The position numbers and the translations under genes are program-made. From an uncultured Bacteroidia bacterium (GTDB taxonomy: Bacteria; Bacteroidota; Bacteroidia; SpSt-205), in contig CALKJV010000059.1 of NCBI GenBank assembly GCA_937995505.1, forward strand, positions 1 through 17,072: a stretch of 17,072 nucleotides of DNA. The letters run 5' to 3'. Numbering within the stretch: the first letter of the stretch is position 1; every line of letters starts with the position of its first letter. Of the stretch, positions 15,526-17,072 are shown piece after piece. The notes under the pieces are model-generated. The model saw only the letters and a list, made by a program, of their open reading frames with translations, was not told the origin of the DNA and ran no database searches.

Positions 15526-16620
15526 TTAGGCGATAGGTAGAGAGAGGGTAGGCGCAGCCGTATGAATGCGAAGCGCAGCGATAGCTCGGATTCGTTCTTC
15601 TGCGAGGAGCATAGCCGCCTGGTGAGGCGTGATACCGCGCTGCTCCGCCGCAGCAAAAACACGCAGAGTCATATCATAGATATATTCCGTACGAGCCAGA
15701 GCTCGGCTGCGACTATAACCCTCCAACTCGGTATATACGTTGATGAGTCCACCGGCATTGATGAGAAAGTCTGGCGCATAGAGAATACCCTGTTCGGCTA
15801 AGCGTACGCTATCTTGGTCTTCTTGGGCGAGCTGGTTATTGGCGGAGCCGGCGACCACAGCACAGCGCAGCTGCGAAATAGTTTCTGAGCTGAGTACCCC
15901 CCCACGCGCACAGGGCGAAAAAATATCCACCGGCTGGCTCAGCCAGTCATCGGGCGGAATCGGCTGCACCTTATACTCACGCTGCGCAAGCGCTAGCTGC
16001 TCGGCAGAGAGATCGGTCGCATACAGGATAGCTCCTTCTTTGTGGAGAAGTTCAACAAGCGCCATACCCACCTTTCCAAGGCCTTGGACAAGTACTTTGA
16101 CCCCCTGGAGAGAGTCTGTGCCAGTTACTTTCTTCCAAGCCGCCTTCATGCCCAAATACACGCCGTATGCCGTCACCGGCGAGGGGTCCCCGCTTCCACC
16201 CATCTCTTCAGGCAGACCCGTTACATGACGAGTTTCCACGCGCACATACTCCATGTCTCGCACCGAAACCCCCATGTCCTCCGCAGTAATGTACCGCCCA
16301 CCCAGGATATCTACAAACTGACCGAAGCGCCGCATGACTACTTCTGATTTGAGCGTGAGCGGGTCGCCAAGGATGACGGATTTACCGCCGCCGAGATTAA
16401 GGCCACTGATGGCCGCTTTATAAGTCATCCCGCGCGAGAGGCGAAGTACATCTGTGAGAGCTTCGGCTTCAGAAGTATAGGGCCAGAAGCGTACCCCTCC
16501 TAAGGCAGGGCCCAGCGTCGTGTCGTGAATGGCAATGATACTCTTAAGCCCTAGGGCCGGGTCAGAGAAGAAAGCCACTTGCTGATGGCCCATGGCTTCT
16601 ATCTGCGCAAAGAGGCTCAT
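15526..16620 (-). CDS. Leucine dehydrogenase family (Glu/Leu/Phe/Val dehydrogenase)
   Basis: This 364-residue NAD-dependent amino acid dehydrogenase probably deaminates leucine and other branched-chain amino acids to 2-oxo acids, or runs in reverse. Catalytic-domain features match Bacillus leucine dehydrogenases closely: AIHDTTLGPALGG (30-42), K68 in RGMTYKAA, K80 in GLNLGGGK and D115 in TAEDMG. The dinucleotide fold follows with GLGKVG (180-185), GSANNQL (258-264) and YAPDFLINAGG (281-291). The typical glutamate dehydrogenase length (about 420-450) is not reached, supporting Leu/Val/Phe specificity. The ATG overlaps the ndk stop as ATGA (16620-16617). The link with nusB is common in Bacteroidota, but no functional reason is visible. 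Exact substrate preference cannot be read from the sequence. Confidence 0.92.
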   Translation of the reverse strand: MSLFAQIEAMGHQQVAFFSDPALGLKSIIAIHDTTLGPALGGVRFWPYTSEAEALTDVLRLSRGMTYKAAISGLNLGGGKSVILGDPLTLKSEVVMRRFGQFVDILGGRYITAEDMGVSVRDMEYVRVETRHVTGLPEEMGGSGDPSPVTAYGVYLGMKAAWKKVTGTDSLQGVKVLVQGLGKVGMALVELLHKEGAILYATDLSAEQLALAQREYKVQPIPPDDWLSQPVDIFSPCARGGVLSSETISQLRCAVVAGSANNQLAQEDQDSVRLAEQGILYAPDFLINAGGLINVYTELEGYSRSRALARTEYIYDMTLRVFAAAEQRGITPHQAAMLLAEERIRAIAALRIHTAAPTLSLPIA

Positions 16621-17069
16621 GCGCTCACAGAAGTAGGCAAGGCGTGGGGTAGTAGGTCTGCTTCGCAGAAAAAGAAGGCGATTTCTCGGCGAGCCGTCTC
16701 TGGGCTATCTGAGCCATGCACCGCGTTGCGCTCAATGTTTTGCCCGAAGAGCGCTCGTAAAGTACCAGATTCAGCCTTGGCAGGATCGGTGGCTCCCATA
16801 AGCTCTCGGTAACTGCGTACGGCATCTTCTTTCTCTAAGACAAACGCAATCACAGGCCCAGAGGTCATAAAATCTACCAGGGCAGCGAAGAAGGGCCTTT
16901 CTCTATGCACGCTGTAGAAAGACTCTGCTTGGGCTCGGCTTAGGTGAGTAAGGCGCAGCCCCACGAGCGTGAAGCCTGCGGATAAAATCCGATCCAAAAT
17001 CTTACCAGCGGTGCCGGCGGCCATAGCATCGGGCTTGATTAGGCCTAAGGTGCGTTCGGTGCGGCTCAT
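16617..17069 (-). CDS. ndk: Nucleoside diphosphate kinase
   Basis: This 150-residue enzyme transfers the gamma phosphate of ATP to nucleoside diphosphates through a phosphohistidine. The N-terminal TLGLIKPDA motif and the signature RNAVHGSDSPE with catalytic H118 are present, and the nucleotide-site segment around FVLEKEDAVRSYRELMGATDPAKA is conserved. The C-terminus is slightly extended beyond the usual end (EADLLPHALPTSVSA). The gene appears complete, with its ATG only 3 nt from the window edge, so its promoter is not visible. Its stop overlaps the dehydrogenase start by 4 nt. Confidence 0.98.
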   Translation of the reverse strand: MSRTERTLGLIKPDAMAAGTAGKILDRILSAGFTLVGLRLTHLSRAQAESFYSVHRERPFFAALVDFMTSGPVIAFVLEKEDAVRSYRELMGATDPAKAESGTLRALFGQNIERNAVHGSDSPETARREIAFFFCEADLLPHALPTSVSA

Positions 17070-17072
17070 CGG

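Noticed and set aside
15501..15662. N-terminal extension of nusB into the dehydrogenase gene
   Set aside because: The extra residues have no NusB similarity and are the shadow of the dehydrogenase 3' end; the ATG at 15500 gives a normal NusB.

Overview
The window is a tightly packed, single-strand block of core information-processing genes. Every confident gene reads on the minus strand, so transcription runs from high to low coordinates. The likely host is a member of the Bacteroidota or a close relative with a mid-range GC content. Three things point there: three promoter boxes match TAnnTTTG, the -7 consensus of Bacteroidota primary-sigma promoters; no gene that has a leader shows a Shine-Dalgarno motif; and the RpoB/RpoC sequences and the neighbour pairs (leucine dehydrogenase with nusB, Nif3-like protein with a coiled-coil zinc-ribbon protein) are typical of that phylum. 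The species cannot be named from the sequence.

Layout in transcription order. (1) 17069-14976: ndk, a leucine dehydrogenase family gene and nusB, coupled or closely spaced, ending in a terminator-like hairpin. (2) 14936-13533: a TAnnTTTG box directly in front of tRNA-Thr(GGT), then a second TAnnTTTG box, a 60-nt tRNA-like cloverleaf and tuf (EF-Tu). The cloverleaf is not a normal tRNA: its D and anticodon loops are only 4 nt. It fills essentially the whole tuf leader and ends 5 nt before the ATG. (3) 13517-2187: a promoter, a leader hairpin, tRNA-Trp(CCA), secE (starting 2 nt after the tRNA), nusG, rplK, rplA, rplJ, rplL, a strong attenuator-type hairpin, rpoB and rpoC. (4) 1937-1: a compact Nif3-like gene, a coiled-coil/zinc-ribbon gene, and the 5' part of an exported helical protein gene that runs off the left edge.

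How the parts fit: EF-Tu, its tRNA cargo, translocon subunit SecE, antitermination factors NusG and NusB, the L1/L11 and L10/L12 stalk proteins and both large RNA polymerase subunits are grouped, as in many bacteria. The cis-RNA architecture is more distinctive. Two protein genes, tuf and secE, begin only 2-4 nt after the point where tRNA 3' processing would cut, so tRNA or tRNA-like elements may punctuate the transcript and give nearly leaderless mRNAs. The gene overlaps leave no room for the classical L1 and L10 leader operators. The candidate for something undescribed is the tRNA-like element fused to the EF-Tu start codon; it could let EF-Tu or tRNA-processing enzymes control tuf.
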